A stretch of 43,105 nucleotides of DNA from CAYSLA01 sp964431685 (GTDB taxonomy: Bacteria > Armatimonadota > UBA5829), in contig CAYSLA010000009.1 in the NCBI GenBank assembly GCA_964431685.1, positions 1-43,105 on the forward strand, read 5' to 3'. Position 1 is the first letter of the stretch. Each line of letters opens with the position of its first letter. Shown piece by piece: positions 26,072 through 34,747 of this stretch. A model generated the notes under the pieces. The model saw nothing but the letters and a program-made list of their open reading frames with translations. It had not been told where the DNA came from and made no database searches. A program made the translations under genes and the position numbers.

Positions 26072-26872
26072 CTAATGTCTCCTCTGGCGGACTGCTTCAT
26101 AAAGCAGAACGGACGCCGCGACGGCTATGTTCAGTGAGTTGATCCGACCGAGCATTGCGATGCGGACGACAACGTCTGCCGCGTCGCGCAGTTGATCGGA
26201 TATACCCACGTGTTCATTTCCTACAGCCAGCGCAACAGGCCCGGCGTAGTCAATGTCGGTGTGAGCAGTATCGGCTCTGGCTGACGAGGCCACAAGGCGG
26301 ACGCCGTAAGTTCTGATAGCTTGAACCACTGCCGTCACGTCAGGCTCGATGCATATTGGCACGTTGAACACAGCGCCCCTCGAACCGCGCACGACCCTGC
26401 GAGCGAACGGGTCTGTTGTGTCGCCTGTGAGCACAACCGCTGACACTCCGGCCGCTTCGGTGGAACGTAGAAGCATGCCGAGGTTGTCCGCGTTCTCGCA
26501 CGACTCCACAACCTGTATAAGCGCGCCAGGCGTTGACGCCACGCGGTCAATATCTGCAGTGGTTCGTTGGACAATCGCAACACAGCTCGGAACAGGTTTT
26601 GCGTCCATCACCTTACCGATCAGTCCGCTTGTGGCTGCGTATACGGGAGTGCGACTTTCATATGCGGCCTGGAGAAGTGCAGCGGTCTCCGAAGTGTCGG
26701 GCAGCTTTTCTGTGACGACGAGCGATTCAACGATCGCGCCAAAGTCGAACGCTCGCCGGACGATCTCGGCTTCTTCTGCAAAGAAGCGTTTGTGTTTCTT
26801 GCGGCCTTGGCTGCTTTGCAGTTCTCGGAGCAAAGCGATTATGGGGTCTTTCTGGCCGGACACGCGGATCAT
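26072..26872 (-). CDS. TrmH/SpoU-family RNA 2'-O-methyltransferase
   Basis: 266-residue SPOUT methyltransferase modifying a ribose 2'-OH of tRNA or rRNA with SAM. An N-terminal substrate-binding domain (KRFFAEEAEIVRRAFDFG) is followed by the knotted catalytic domain with motif 1 NADNLGMLLRSTEAAG, motif 2 ALAVGNEHVGIS and motif 3 MLGRINSLNIAVAASVLLYE. Target RNA cannot be assigned. AGGGAG lies only 3 nt before ATG 26872, so GTG at residue 4 is a possible true start. It lies 113 bp downstream of tRNA-Pro on the same strand and may be read from that promoter. Confidence 0.9.
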   Translation of the reverse strand: MIRVSGQKDPIIALLRELQSSQGRKKHKRFFAEEAEIVRRAFDFGAIVESLVVTEKLPDTSETAALLQAAYESRTPVYAATSGLIGKVMDAKPVPSCVAIVQRTTADIDRVASTPGALIQVVESCENADNLGMLLRSTEAAGVSAVVLTGDTTDPFARRVVRGSRGAVFNVPICIEPDVTAVVQAIRTYGVRLVASSARADTAHTDIDYAGPVALAVGNEHVGISDQLRDAADVVVRIAMLGRINSLNIAVAASVLLYEAVRQRRH

Positions 26873-26985
26873 AGGCTCCCTGCTTCGCGCAAACCGTCAC
26901 AATCGGGCACTGACGCCGCACGAATGACGCATGAATCGGGTTACATGAACAAAAGCGGACGACGCTACTGCATCGCCCGCCATAC

Positions 26986-27062
<77 letters not shown>

Positions 27063-27077
27063 CAGACCAGCAACAAT

Positions 27078-27107
27078 AGTTTACTACCATCCGCCGCCTG
27101 AAGTCAA
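27078..27107 (-). promoter_or_regulatory. Promoter of tRNA-Pro
   Basis: On the minus strand TTGACT (27107-27102), 18 bp, TAAACT (27083-27078); transcription would start near 27071, nine bases before the mature tRNA 5' end. It is back-to-back with the miaA promoter. Confidence 0.55.
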
Positions 27108-27132
27108 CAGATGCGGTCAAACGGCAGAGAGT

Positions 27133-27161
27133 TTGCTGTAATGGCCGTCTTGTGCTATACT
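27133..27161 (+). promoter_or_regulatory. Promoter of the miaA-hfq-dapF operon
   Basis: TTGCTG (27133-27138), 17 bp, TATACT (27156-27161). The predicted start near 27168 gives a 21-nt leader before ATG 27189 and rules out the further-upstream in-frame starts of miaA. Confidence 0.6.
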
Positions 27162-27188
27162 CTATGGGCCGTAAGGCTTCACAACGAC

Positions 27189-28136
27189 ATGGCTTCTCAC
27201 ATCAAGCTCCCTGTTGACATCCTGGCAATCGTCGGGCCGACAGCCGTTGGCAAGACGATGGCTTCGATATGTGTGGCAGAGGTGGCTGGGGGCGAGATCG
27301 TGTCCGCCGACTCGATGGCGGTCTACCGCGGAATGGATGTCGGGACAGCGAAGCCTAATGCGGAGGAAAGGGCCAGGGCTATCTTTCATCTCGTTGATGT
27401 TGCCGATCCGAGGCAGGCATTCAGCGTTGGTGAGTTTCAGCGACTGGCTCATCGGGCAATAGAGAAGATCTCGAAATCAAACCCGCCGGCCATAGTCGTA
27501 GGCGGCAGCGGCTTGTACGTGAGGGCGGCGATCGACGGGCTGGACGATTCACTTCCAGTGGGTGATGAGAGCTTTCGCGCCGAGATGGGCGCTCTCGCGG
27601 AAACAAATGGGCGGGAGGCTGTGCATTCGCTTCTCGCGAGCGTTGATCCTGTGAGCGCTGCTCGTATTCATCCGAGCAATCTCAAACGCGTTGTGAGGGC
27701 TCTGGAGATAGCGCGACTGACCGGCGTACCTGCGTCGGAACACTTCGGCCAGTCAACGAGGCAGTCCGGATGGCCAGGTCGCAAGCGAATGTTTGGCTTA
27801 AGAATCAATCGCGACGATCTTTACGCCAGAATAGACGTCCGCGTAGACCTGATGATGGAGAGAGGTCTTGTCGAAGAGACGAGATTGCTTCTCGACTCAG
27901 GAGTTGACGCTGGATGTACGGCTCTGCAGGGGCTTGGCTACAAACAGATTGCCGGGTATCTCCGCGGGGAACTTACGCTCGAGGAAGCCGTATACCTAAT
28001 TAAGCGCGACACCAGGCGATTTGCGCGAAGGCAGTTCACATGGTTTAACGCTGACGATCGAATTGAGTGGATAGACGCCGACGGTCTCGACGCACAGGAA
28101 GTAGCGAGCGAGATTGTCAGCCGTGTAGTAGAATGA
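27189..28136 (+). CDS. miaA: tRNA dimethylallyltransferase MiaA
   Basis: 315 residues; transfers dimethylallyl to A37 of tRNAs reading UNN codons, before thiomethylation by MiaB. Seen: P-loop VGPTAVGKT, EIVSADSMAVYRGMDVGTAKP, the HLVDV segment, VVGGSGLYVRA, and GLGYKQIAGYL near the C-terminus followed by RRFARRQFTWF. ATG 27189 is chosen because the promoter lies upstream of it and MASHIKLPVDILAIVGPT is the expected beginning. First gene of a unit with hfq 28 bp downstream, the common miaA-hfq order. Confidence 0.96.
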   Translation: MASHIKLPVDILAIVGPTAVGKTMASICVAEVAGGEIVSADSMAVYRGMDVGTAKPNAEERARAIFHLVDVADPRQAFSVGEFQRLAHRAIEKISKSNPPAIVVGGSGLYVRAAIDGLDDSLPVGDESFRAEMGALAETNGREAVHSLLASVDPVSAARIHPSNLKRVVRALEIARLTGVPASEHFGQSTRQSGWPGRKRMFGLRINRDDLYARIDVRVDLMMERGLVEETRLLLDSGVDAGCTALQGLGYKQIAGYLRGELTLEEAVYLIKRDTRRFARRQFTWFNADDRIEWIDADGLDAQEVASEIVSRVVE

Positions 28137-28164
28137 CAAATAGGCTGTTCGTGGAGGACATCTA

Positions 28165-28473
28165 ATGAGCAAAGGTCAAGCCAATCTGCAGGATCATTTC
28201 CTGAATCAGACGAGAAAAGATAACATACCGGTTACCGTGTATCTCGTGAGCGGTGTTCAGCTCCGAGGCATAGTGCGTGGATTCGACCCATTCACTGTGG
28301 TGCTCGAAAGCCCTGGGAAACCGGCACAGTTGGTATACAAGCACGCAATAGCCTCTGTTGTTCCTGCCAGGCCGGTGCGCGATCTCACCGTGCATCCTGA
28401 CTACAAGGCCGAAGGTGAAACCGAGGAAGGGACTCCGCCGGCAGCCGGAGCGTCTGAGAGCGCAGAGGAGTAA
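28165..28473 (+). CDS. hfq: RNA chaperone Hfq
   Basis: 102-residue Hfq, a hexameric Sm-like ring that helps small RNAs pair with mRNAs. N-terminal QANLQDHFLNQTRKDNIPV, Sm1 (YLVSGVQLRGIVRGFDPFTV) and Sm2 with YKHAIASVVPA match the family. The last 30 residues form an acidic, disordered tail (EGETEEGTPPAAG) longer than in the short Gram-positive forms. GGAGG precedes the ATG. Lies between miaA and dapF; only 6 bp separate its stop from the dapF start. Confidence 0.95.
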   Translation: MSKGQANLQDHFLNQTRKDNIPVTVYLVSGVQLRGIVRGFDPFTVVLESPGKPAQLVYKHAIASVVPARPVRDLTVHPDYKAEGETEEGTPPAAGASESAEE

Positions 28474-28479
28474 CTGCAA

Positions 28480-29352
28480 TTGGAATTCGTTAAGATGCAC
28501 GGAGCCGGAAACGACTTCGTGGTCATTGACGCCGAAGGTGAACCCATACCCGAAGGTCAACTCGAATCCGTGGCGCGGGGCGTCTGCGATAGGCATTTCG
28601 GAATCGGGGCTGACGGCCTTATCATGGTATTGCCGTCAAGGCTGGCGAATTTCCGGATGCGAATGCTCAACCCCGATGGAAGCGAAGCCGAGATGTGCGG
28701 GAACGGCATCCGCGTGTTTGCGAAGTATCTCTATGATCGCAAACTGCACACGGATGTCGTGATGACCGTGGAAACACTCGGCGGGATCAAGACGCTCAAA
28801 CTGAACGCACCGGGGGGAGTGGTCAGGTCCGTCAGAGTGGACATGGGCGAGCCGCGTCTGAACCGCTCAGATATCCCAATGCGCGGTTCTGATAATGGCA
28901 GAGTGGTGTCGGAGGGCCTGAAGGCAGCGGGCAAGAAGTTCGAGATTACCTGTGTGTCTATGGGTAACCCACACTGTGTGACTTTCGTTGACAACGTAGA
29001 TATGTTTCCTGTGGAGAAGATTGGTCCGGCAGTCGAGAACCATGCCAGCTTCCCTCAGAGGACAAACGTAGAGTTCGTCGAGGTCATCAGCAAGGATGAA
29101 CTCAAGATGCGCGTCTGGGAGCGTGGGGCAGGGGAGACTCTGGCCTGCGGAACAGGCGCTTGTGCCAGTGCGGTGGCTGCGATGCTGAACGAAAAGACTG
29201 CTCGCAAGGTCACTGTGCATCTCAAGGGAGGCGATCTGTTCATCGAGTGGTTGGGGGACAGCAAGGTGTTCATGACCGGGCCTGCTGAAGAGGTGTTTCA
29301 GGGCAGAGTCACCAGCGCCGCATTCACTAGATGGACATCAGGCTCGTCATAG
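28480..29352 (+). CDS. dapF: Diaminopimelate epimerase
   Basis: 290-residue PLP-independent epimerase turning LL- into meso-diaminopimelate for lysine and peptidoglycan. The two catalytic cysteines are present: C73 in EMCGNGIR and C223 in LACGTGACAS. N-terminal KMHGAGNDFVVID is standard. It starts with TTG 28480; the AGAGGAG ribosome site overlaps the hfq stop region 10 nt upstream. A strong terminator follows, ending the miaA-hfq-dapF unit. The next gene, dapL, makes this enzyme's substrate. Confidence 0.96.
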   Translation: MEFVKMHGAGNDFVVIDAEGEPIPEGQLESVARGVCDRHFGIGADGLIMVLPSRLANFRMRMLNPDGSEAEMCGNGIRVFAKYLYDRKLHTDVVMTVETLGGIKTLKLNAPGGVVRSVRVDMGEPRLNRSDIPMRGSDNGRVVSEGLKAAGKKFEITCVSMGNPHCVTFVDNVDMFPVEKIGPAVENHASFPQRTNVEFVEVISKDELKMRVWERGAGETLACGTGACASAVAAMLNEKTARKVTVHLKGGDLFIEWLGDSKVFMTGPAEEVFQGRVTSAAFTRWTSGSS

Positions 29353-29375
29353 AGAGACTGAGTTGGTCTGTGCGG

Positions 29376-29406
29376 AGCCGTTCGGCGTGCAGCCGGACGG
29401 CTTTTT
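29376..29406 (+). terminator. Intrinsic terminator after dapF
   Basis: AGCCGTTCGGC (29376-29386) pairs with GCCGGACGGCT over 11 bp (one G-T) around a GTGCA loop and runs into TTTTT. It separates dapF from dapL. The remaining 60 bp to dapL contain TGCGTG/CACGCA arms but no confident promoter. Confidence 0.88.
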
Positions 29407-29474
29407 GTCATAAGCCCCGGCTCACATAGTAGTTTGCGTGCCACGCGCACGCAGGTATTTACAGGAGGAGTAGA

Positions 29475-30653
29475 TTGCAGAGAGCTATGCGACTTGACCT
29501 TATCCCGCCGTATCTGTTCGGAGAAATATCCCGCCTCAAGTCACAGGCCATTTCCGAGGGTCGTGACCTGATAGACCTTGGAATTGGCGATCCGGACCAA
29601 CCTACGCCCCAGTCCGTGATTGACAGGCTTTGCGAGGCGGCCAACGACCCCGAAACCCACAGGTATGACGAGTCAGAAGCCGGATGGCCGGTATTCCTGG
29701 AGTCTGTTGCTCGATGGTATGGCAGGCGATTTGGCGTGGATATCGATCATTCCGGAGAGGCTATGCTGTTGCTGGGGTCCAAAGACGGCCTGGCTCATCT
29801 CGTGTGGGCGATGATAGACCCGGGTGATGTCAGCCTGGTTCCCGACCCCGGTTACACGGTATACAAGGTCAACACTCTGATGGCTGGCGGCGAAGCAGTG
29901 GCGATGCCGTTGGTTGAGAAGAACGGTTTTGTTCCCGACCTGTCTGCAATAGATACCGGTAAGGCCAGGGCCGCGAAGCTGCTCTTTCTAAACTACCCGA
30001 ACAACCCGACCGGTGCCATCGCTACACTGGATTTCTATAACGACGTTGTCAGGTTTGCGAAAGAGTACGATATCGCCGTCTGCAGCGACCTGGCGTATTC
30101 CGAGGTTACCTACGACGGTTACGACGCCCCAAGCTTCCTGCAGGCCGAGGGCGCCAAGGACGTTTGCATAGAGATGCACTCCCTGTCGAAGACCTACAAT
30201 ATGACCGGTTGGCGCATCGGGTTTGCGGTCGGAAACCGCGACCTTGTGTCTCATCTAAACAAGCTCAAATCAAACCTGGATTCCCGGCAGTTTCCTGCCA
30301 TTGACATCGCAGCGGCACACGCCCTTGACAGCGTTTCCAATGCTCAGACACTCGCGCTCTACAAGAAGCGAAGGGACATACTGGTCGATGGGCTGAACTC
30401 GATCGGATGGAAGGTGAACAAACCTGTTGCGTCACTGTACGTGTGGGCGAGAATCCCCGAAGGCTACACATCCGCGGACTTCGCCAAGCTGCTACTAACT
30501 GAGGCAGGCGTCTTGGTAATTCCCGGGAACGGCTATGGGCAGTATGGAGAAGGCTATGTAAGGATGTCACTGACGGTCTCTGGCGATGTGTACGGAGAGA
30601 GGTTGGCCGAGGCAGTCGAGCGGATTCGCGCAATCGACATCAACTGGGGCTGA
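29475..30653 (+). CDS. dapL: LL-diaminopimelate aminotransferase
   Basis: 392-residue class I PLP aminotransferase converting tetrahydrodipicolinate directly to LL-diaminopimelate, the DapL shortcut of lysine synthesis. Seen: LDLIPPYLFGEISR at the N-terminus, IDLGIGDPDQPTP, the NYPNNPTGA turn, and the PLP lysine K239 in SLSKTYNMTGWRIGF. The presence of dapF upstream supports DapL over other aminotransferases. Starts at TTG 29475 with AGGAGGAG 4 nt upstream; the next ATG (29487) is too far from it. One base separates its stop from the TTG of hflX. Confidence 0.92.
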   Translation: MQRAMRLDLIPPYLFGEISRLKSQAISEGRDLIDLGIGDPDQPTPQSVIDRLCEAANDPETHRYDESEAGWPVFLESVARWYGRRFGVDIDHSGEAMLLLGSKDGLAHLVWAMIDPGDVSLVPDPGYTVYKVNTLMAGGEAVAMPLVEKNGFVPDLSAIDTGKARAAKLLFLNYPNNPTGAIATLDFYNDVVRFAKEYDIAVCSDLAYSEVTYDGYDAPSFLQAEGAKDVCIEMHSLSKTYNMTGWRIGFAVGNRDLVSHLNKLKSNLDSRQFPAIDIAAAHALDSVSNAQTLALYKKRRDILVDGLNSIGWKVNKPVASLYVWARIPEGYTSADFAKLLLTEAGVLVIPGNGYGQYGEGYVRMSLTVSGDVYGERLAEAVERIRAIDINWG

Positions 30654-30654
30654 T

Positions 30655-31956
30655 TTGTCACATCAGGTAGAGGATCGGGAAAAGGCTGTTCTCCTCATTG
30701 TGGAGACAAGAGCAGGCGCTGAACTTGATTCGGGGGAGAATGTCCCCTCTGAAGCGAATGCTGAAGAGCTCCGCATGCTGGCTGATTCGGCGGGCGTCGA
30801 ATTGGTTGACGAGATGCGTGCGCAGAGGCGGAGCCCCGATCCCAGATACCACGTAGGCCGGGGCTCCGCCGATGAGCTTGCAGTCAGGGTTGACGACAGC
30901 GGCGCCGACGTTGTTATCGTCGGTCGTGATCTGACTCCCAGCCAGCAGCGAAATCTGGAGGATGTCTGCGGCACACGCGTGGTGGATCGCAGTCAGCTCA
31001 TCCTGGACATCTTCGCACGGCGCGCTCGAACTAGTGAAGGCAAGATCCAGGTCGAACTGGCGCAGCTTCAGTATCTTCTGCCTCGCTTGACCGGACGCGG
31101 AATCGAAATGTCAAGGATCGGCGGAGGCAAGTCGGGAGTTGCCACAAGAGGCCCCGGCGAGACAAAGCTTGAGACCGACCGCAGGCGTGTGCGAAGCCGC
31201 ATATCAGTTCTAAAGAAAGAACTCGAGGAAGTTGTAAAGCATCGAACTGTTCAGAAAAGGCTTCGTGAACGTCTGAATCTGCCCAGAGCGGCTCTGGTAG
31301 GCTACACAAGCGCAGGCAAGTCCACGCTAATGAACCTGCTAAGCGGCTCAGAACTTGAGACAGACGCCAGACTGTTTGCGACCCTTGATCCGACCACCAG
31401 GAAAGTGGACATGCCTGACTGCGGGTCGATGATGCTTTCCGACACCGTGGGGTTTCTTCACAGCCTGCCCCATCACCTTATCGCGGCATTTCGCGCTACT
31501 CTTGAGGAAGTCACTGACGCGGACCTGCTGATCCACGTAGTCGATGCGAGCCACCCATATATGCGGCGACAGATGGAGGCCGTTCCTGAGGTGCTGAGCG
31601 GACTCGGAATCACCGACACGCCAACAATCACAGTGTTCAACAAGATAGACCTCGTAAAGGATCAGTATGAAGTGAGGAGGACCGTCGCTGAAACACAGGA
31701 CTCGTGCTACATCAGCGCCCTCACCGGCGACGGTCTCAAGCAGCTCATCGATGTCATCTGCAGAGTTCTAAGGAGAACGCTGAGCCGTATTGAGGTGGTG
31801 ATTCCTTATTCGCGCCAGGATCTGCTTGCCCTGTGCCACGAGAAAGGCAGAGTCTTGAACACGGAGTTTCGCCCGGAAGGCACGCATGCCACGGTAGAGG
31901 CCCCGCCCGACGTCATCTCGAGGCTGCGTGAGTTCGAGTCTGGTGGATTGGACTGA
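30655..31956 (+). CDS. hflX: GTPase HflX
   Basis: 434-residue ribosome-associated GTPase that can split stalled or stressed ribosomes. An N-terminal HflX domain (RRSPDPRYHVGRGSADEL, GRDLTPSQQRNLED, ELAQLQYLLPRLTGRG) and a coiled linker (GPGETKLETDRRRVR) precede the G domain: G1 GYTSAGKST, G3 DTVGF, G4 NKID. The C-terminal helix-strand tail is complete. Start: TTG 30655, 1 bp after the dapL stop, because the ORF upstream of it is inside dapL; the ribosome site is weak (TGGGG), so coupling to dapL is likely. Its 3' end overlaps convergent maf by 44 bp. Confidence 0.93.
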   Translation: MSHQVEDREKAVLLIVETRAGAELDSGENVPSEANAEELRMLADSAGVELVDEMRAQRRSPDPRYHVGRGSADELAVRVDDSGADVVIVGRDLTPSQQRNLEDVCGTRVVDRSQLILDIFARRARTSEGKIQVELAQLQYLLPRLTGRGIEMSRIGGGKSGVATRGPGETKLETDRRRVRSRISVLKKELEEVVKHRTVQKRLRERLNLPRAALVGYTSAGKSTLMNLLSGSELETDARLFATLDPTTRKVDMPDCGSMMLSDTVGFLHSLPHHLIAAFRATLEEVTDADLLIHVVDASHPYMRRQMEAVPEVLSGLGITDTPTITVFNKIDLVKDQYEVRRTVAETQDSCYISALTGDGLKQLIDVICRVLRRTLSRIEVVIPYSRQDLLALCHEKGRVLNTEFRPEGTHATVEAPPDVISRLREFESGGLD

Positions 31957-32560
31957 TGCCGAAGTTCTCGAGGATCGTACTGAGCCTGTAGAGCGGCAAT
32001 CCGACGACATTGAAATAGCATCCGGCTATCCCTTTCACCAACACGCATCCGCGACCCTGTATCGCATACGCCCCGGCTTTGTCCATCGGCTCCCCGGTCT
32101 GCACATACCAGCGGATAGTCTCATCATCAAGCACGCGGAACGTCACTCCAGTCGACTCCACAACGGACTCTTCATTGGCCTCGCAGGCTACCGTAACTCC
32201 GGTAACCACGTGGTGCGTCCTGCCCGAAAGCATCACTAGCATCTGCCTGGCGTGTTCCTCATTCTCGGGTTTACCAAGTATCGAGCCGTCTATTGTTACG
32301 ACTGTGTCAGCGCTGATTACTATGTGGTCTTCAGCTCCCGCGATCACGTCACGGGCCTTCATTCTACTGGAATAGAGCACGTGGTCGGCTGGTCCAAGTT
32401 CCTCAGGTGTCAGCGATTCGTCATACCTGCTTGGTATGACTTCGTAGGCGTCGAGTATGAGTGAAAGCAGCTCGTTCCTGCGGGGCGACGCTGATGCCAG
32501 AACGACCGGCCGGCCCGAGCGTGATTCGGGGCGTGTTTTGGATTTGCCGATGATTGTCAT
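31913..32560 (-). CDS. maf: Maf-like nucleotide pyrophosphatase
   Basis: 215-residue Maf/HAM1-like hydrolase of non-canonical nucleoside triphosphates. Seen: VVLASASPRRNELL near residue 20, ISADTVVTIDGSILGKP, SGRTHHVVTGV and the AGAYAIQGRG block. It is the last gene of a seven-gene overlapping run; its start overlaps the yvcK stop by 4 bp (ATGA) and its end overlaps hflX by 44 bp on the other strand, so terminal codons of both are shared. The N-terminal 18 residues are polar and extra to the usual start. Confidence 0.92.
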   Translation of the reverse strand: MTIIGKSKTRPESRSGRPVVLASASPRRNELLSLILDAYEVIPSRYDESLTPEELGPADHVLYSSRMKARDVIAGAEDHIVISADTVVTIDGSILGKPENEEHARQMLVMLSGRTHHVVTGVTVACEANEESVVESTGVTFRVLDDETIRWYVQTGEPMDKAGAYAIQGRGCVLVKGIAGCYFNVVGLPLYRLSTILENFGISPIHQTRTHAASR

Positions 32561-33855
32561 AGTAGTCTCAGGATCGCTTGAGCCAGTTTGTCCGGGTCGT
32601 GACGGACGACTTCCGTCTGGCTTATGAAGTCCCCCGTTAGCGGTCTGTAACCCATCTCGCGGATCTTGTGCACGTCAGGCTCGACAAACCGCTGGTTCTC
32701 CTGCTCGTACTTCTGCAGCAAGAGACTGCTGGGCCTGACGGTGTTGACGATCGCGTAGTGGAATATCCGCGACTCAGTATGCCGCATAATTGCCGCTATG
32801 TGGTCGCTCGCAGTGAACCCGTCGGTCTCGCCGGGCTGAGTCATAACGTTGCACACGAACGCCTTGACCGCAGGCGAGAGCTCGATGGCTTCCGGTATGC
32901 CGTGGACAAGCAAATTGGGCACTATGCTCGTGTAGACGCTACCCGGCCCCAGCACTATGCAGTCTGCCAGTTCTATCGACCGGAGGGCCTCGTCCAGAGG
33001 CTTCACTGTGGATGGATGGAGCATGATGTGCTTAATGGGGAGTGGGCTGCCCACGATGCTGGTTTCACCTTCAATAAACGATCCATCCGCGAGCTCCGCC
33101 TGAAGTCGCACATCATCTATCGTGGATGGAAGAACCAGGCCGCGAATCGCCAAGATATTGCTTGTTTCTTTCACTGCACGCTCAAAGTCGCCGGTAATGC
33201 GGGTCATGGCGGCGATCAGCAGGTTGCCGAACGTATGGCCGTCTAACCCGTCAATGTTCTCCGCAAACCTGTACTGGAAGAGCTCGGTCATCAGGGGCTC
33301 GGCGTCAGCCATCGCTACCAGGCAGTTTCTTATGTCGCCTGGAGGCATCATTCCCATCTCGCGCTGCAGGCGTCCAGAGCTTCCACCGTCATCCGTCACG
33401 GTGACAATCGCGACAAGATTGCTGGAGAACTGCTTCAAACCGCGCAACATCGTGGAAAGCCCTGTCCCACCGCCTATTACCACGATCCGTTGTCCCTGGG
33501 ATAGGTACCGCCGCTGGAATATCACGTCCGCAAGTCTTCCCTGAGCTTCAGGGCTAACTACGCTGGTTATGGAGCGAACAACCTGCCGGAGTGCGCTGAA
33601 AGTGAGCGCCAATCCGGCAATGATTGTCCCGAGTCCGATTGGGATCACCCAGGACGGAGAGCCGATGTTGACTCCCGTCTGCTGGAATATCCACGCGCCA
33701 AAACGGTTGAGGGCTACATCCAGACGCCAGTTGGCCAACAGAATCACTCCGGCCACCACAAGCGCTATGCCCACAGGAACCAGCACTAGCCAGCGTTTGA
33801 CACGCATCCCCGGATACAGCCATTTGATCGAACTTGTCAGCGTCCTACCGGGCAT
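32557..33855 (-). CDS. yvcK: YvcK/CofD-like protein with an N-terminal membrane anchor
   Basis: 432-residue member of the gluconeogenesis-factor (YvcK) family, which in Bacillus binds UDP-GlcNAc and affects wall synthesis and carbon use. The conserved domain begins near residue 115: IVVIGGGTGLSTMLRGL, TVTDDGGSSGRLQRE, PGDIRNCLVAMAD and HTFGNLLIAAM. Bacillus YvcK (about 317 residues) lacks the first 110 residues, which here contain two hydrophobic helices (WLVLVPVGIALVVAGVILL and VIPIGLGTIIAGLALTF), so this one is probably membrane-anchored. AAGGG lies 9 nt before the ATG, inside rapZ, with an 11-bp overlap. Confidence 0.9.
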   Translation of the reverse strand: MPGRTLTSSIKWLYPGMRVKRWLVLVPVGIALVVAGVILLANWRLDVALNRFGAWIFQQTGVNIGSPSWVIPIGLGTIIAGLALTFSALRQVVRSITSVVSPEAQGRLADVIFQRRYLSQGQRIVVIGGGTGLSTMLRGLKQFSSNLVAIVTVTDDGGSSGRLQREMGMMPPGDIRNCLVAMADAEPLMTELFQYRFAENIDGLDGHTFGNLLIAAMTRITGDFERAVKETSNILAIRGLVLPSTIDDVRLQAELADGSFIEGETSIVGSPLPIKHIMLHPSTVKPLDEALRSIELADCIVLGPGSVYTSIVPNLLVHGIPEAIELSPAVKAFVCNVMTQPGETDGFTASDHIAAIMRHTESRIFHYAIVNTVRPSSLLLQKYEQENQRFVEPDVHKIREMGYRPLTGDFISQTEVVRHDPDKLAQAILRLL

Positions 33856-34747
33856 CAGTCTGACCCTTAGGCTGGTTCAAGTCGCGATGCTCCAGCCGGA
33901 CGTTGTAGTTCGAACGCCTCAAGAAGGATGCCAGCTCGTCAGCCACGACCACGGAGCGGTGCTTTCCGCCCGTGCACCCTATTGCTATGGTCAGATAAGC
34001 CTTACCTTCTTTGACGTACTGCGGGATACTGAACTCAACCAGATCGAACAGTTTCTCGAGAAGCGGTTCTGTCAGGGGATCGGAAAGCACGAATCGCTGC
34101 ACGTTGCCGTCGGTTCCGTTGAGATGTTTAAGCTCCGGGTCCCAGAAAGGATTTGCTAGAAAACGCACATCGAAAACCAGGTCAGCATCGAGTGGAACTC
34201 CGTGCTTGAACCCAAACGACACCACAGCTACCATCAGGCGTTCCTTGGAGTCGGATGGGCCGAAGAACTCCCGTATGAGCCGGCGAAGTCCCTCCGGTTC
34301 GAGGTTTGTGGTGTCGATAATCTTGTCGGTCTGTTCGAGGACGTCAGCCATCATCTCGCGCTCAAGGATAATGGCGTCGGGCACACCGCGTTCCTCAGTA
34401 ACGAGTGGGTGTTTGCGCCGTGTTTCCTTAAATCGCTTGACCAGTTCGGCGTCACTTGCATCGATAAACAAGATGACTGGTTTGCTCAGCCATCCGTGTG
34501 TTTCACTTTTCAGTGCCTTGCACACAGGCAGCAGGCTGCTGAAGAACTCCCCCGCGCGAACGTCAACGACCACCGCCAGGTCCTGTGGTTTCTCCGCGTT
34601 GTTCCAGAGGTCAATGACCGTAGGCAGCAGATTTGGAGGCAGGTTGTCAATGCAGTAGAAGTCCAAGTCCTCAAACGTGTTTGCAGCCATGGACTTGCCT
34701 GCGCCGGAGAGTCCGGTGAGAATGACCAGTTGTTTCTGTTTGTTCAC
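33845..34747 (-). CDS. rapZ: RNase adapter / nucleotide-binding protein RapZ (YvcJ)
   Basis: 300-residue protein of the RapZ/YvcJ family, which in E. coli delivers a small RNA to RNase E to control glucosamine-6-phosphate synthase. Walker A is GLSGAGKS (about 12-19); the C-terminal domain has ADLVFDVRFLANPFW, and IAIGCTGGKHRSVVVAD. I chose GTG 34747 since it overlaps the upstream stop by 4 bp (GTGA) and gives the normal start; the open frame to 34810 is internal to the neighbouring gene. AGGA precedes it. rapZ-yvcK adjacency is typical; whiA, the usual third member, is absent. Confidence 0.94.
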   Translation of the reverse strand: MNKQKQLVILTGLSGAGKSMAANTFEDLDFYCIDNLPPNLLPTVIDLWNNAEKPQDLAVVVDVRAGEFFSSLLPVCKALKSETHGWLSKPVILFIDASDAELVKRFKETRRKHPLVTEERGVPDAIILEREMMADVLEQTDKIIDTTNLEPEGLRRLIREFFGPSDSKERLMVAVVSFGFKHGVPLDADLVFDVRFLANPFWDPELKHLNGTDGNVQRFVLSDPLTEPLLEKLFDLVEFSIPQYVKEGKAYLTIAIGCTGGKHRSVVVADELASFLRRSNYNVRLEHRDLNQPKGQTDAR

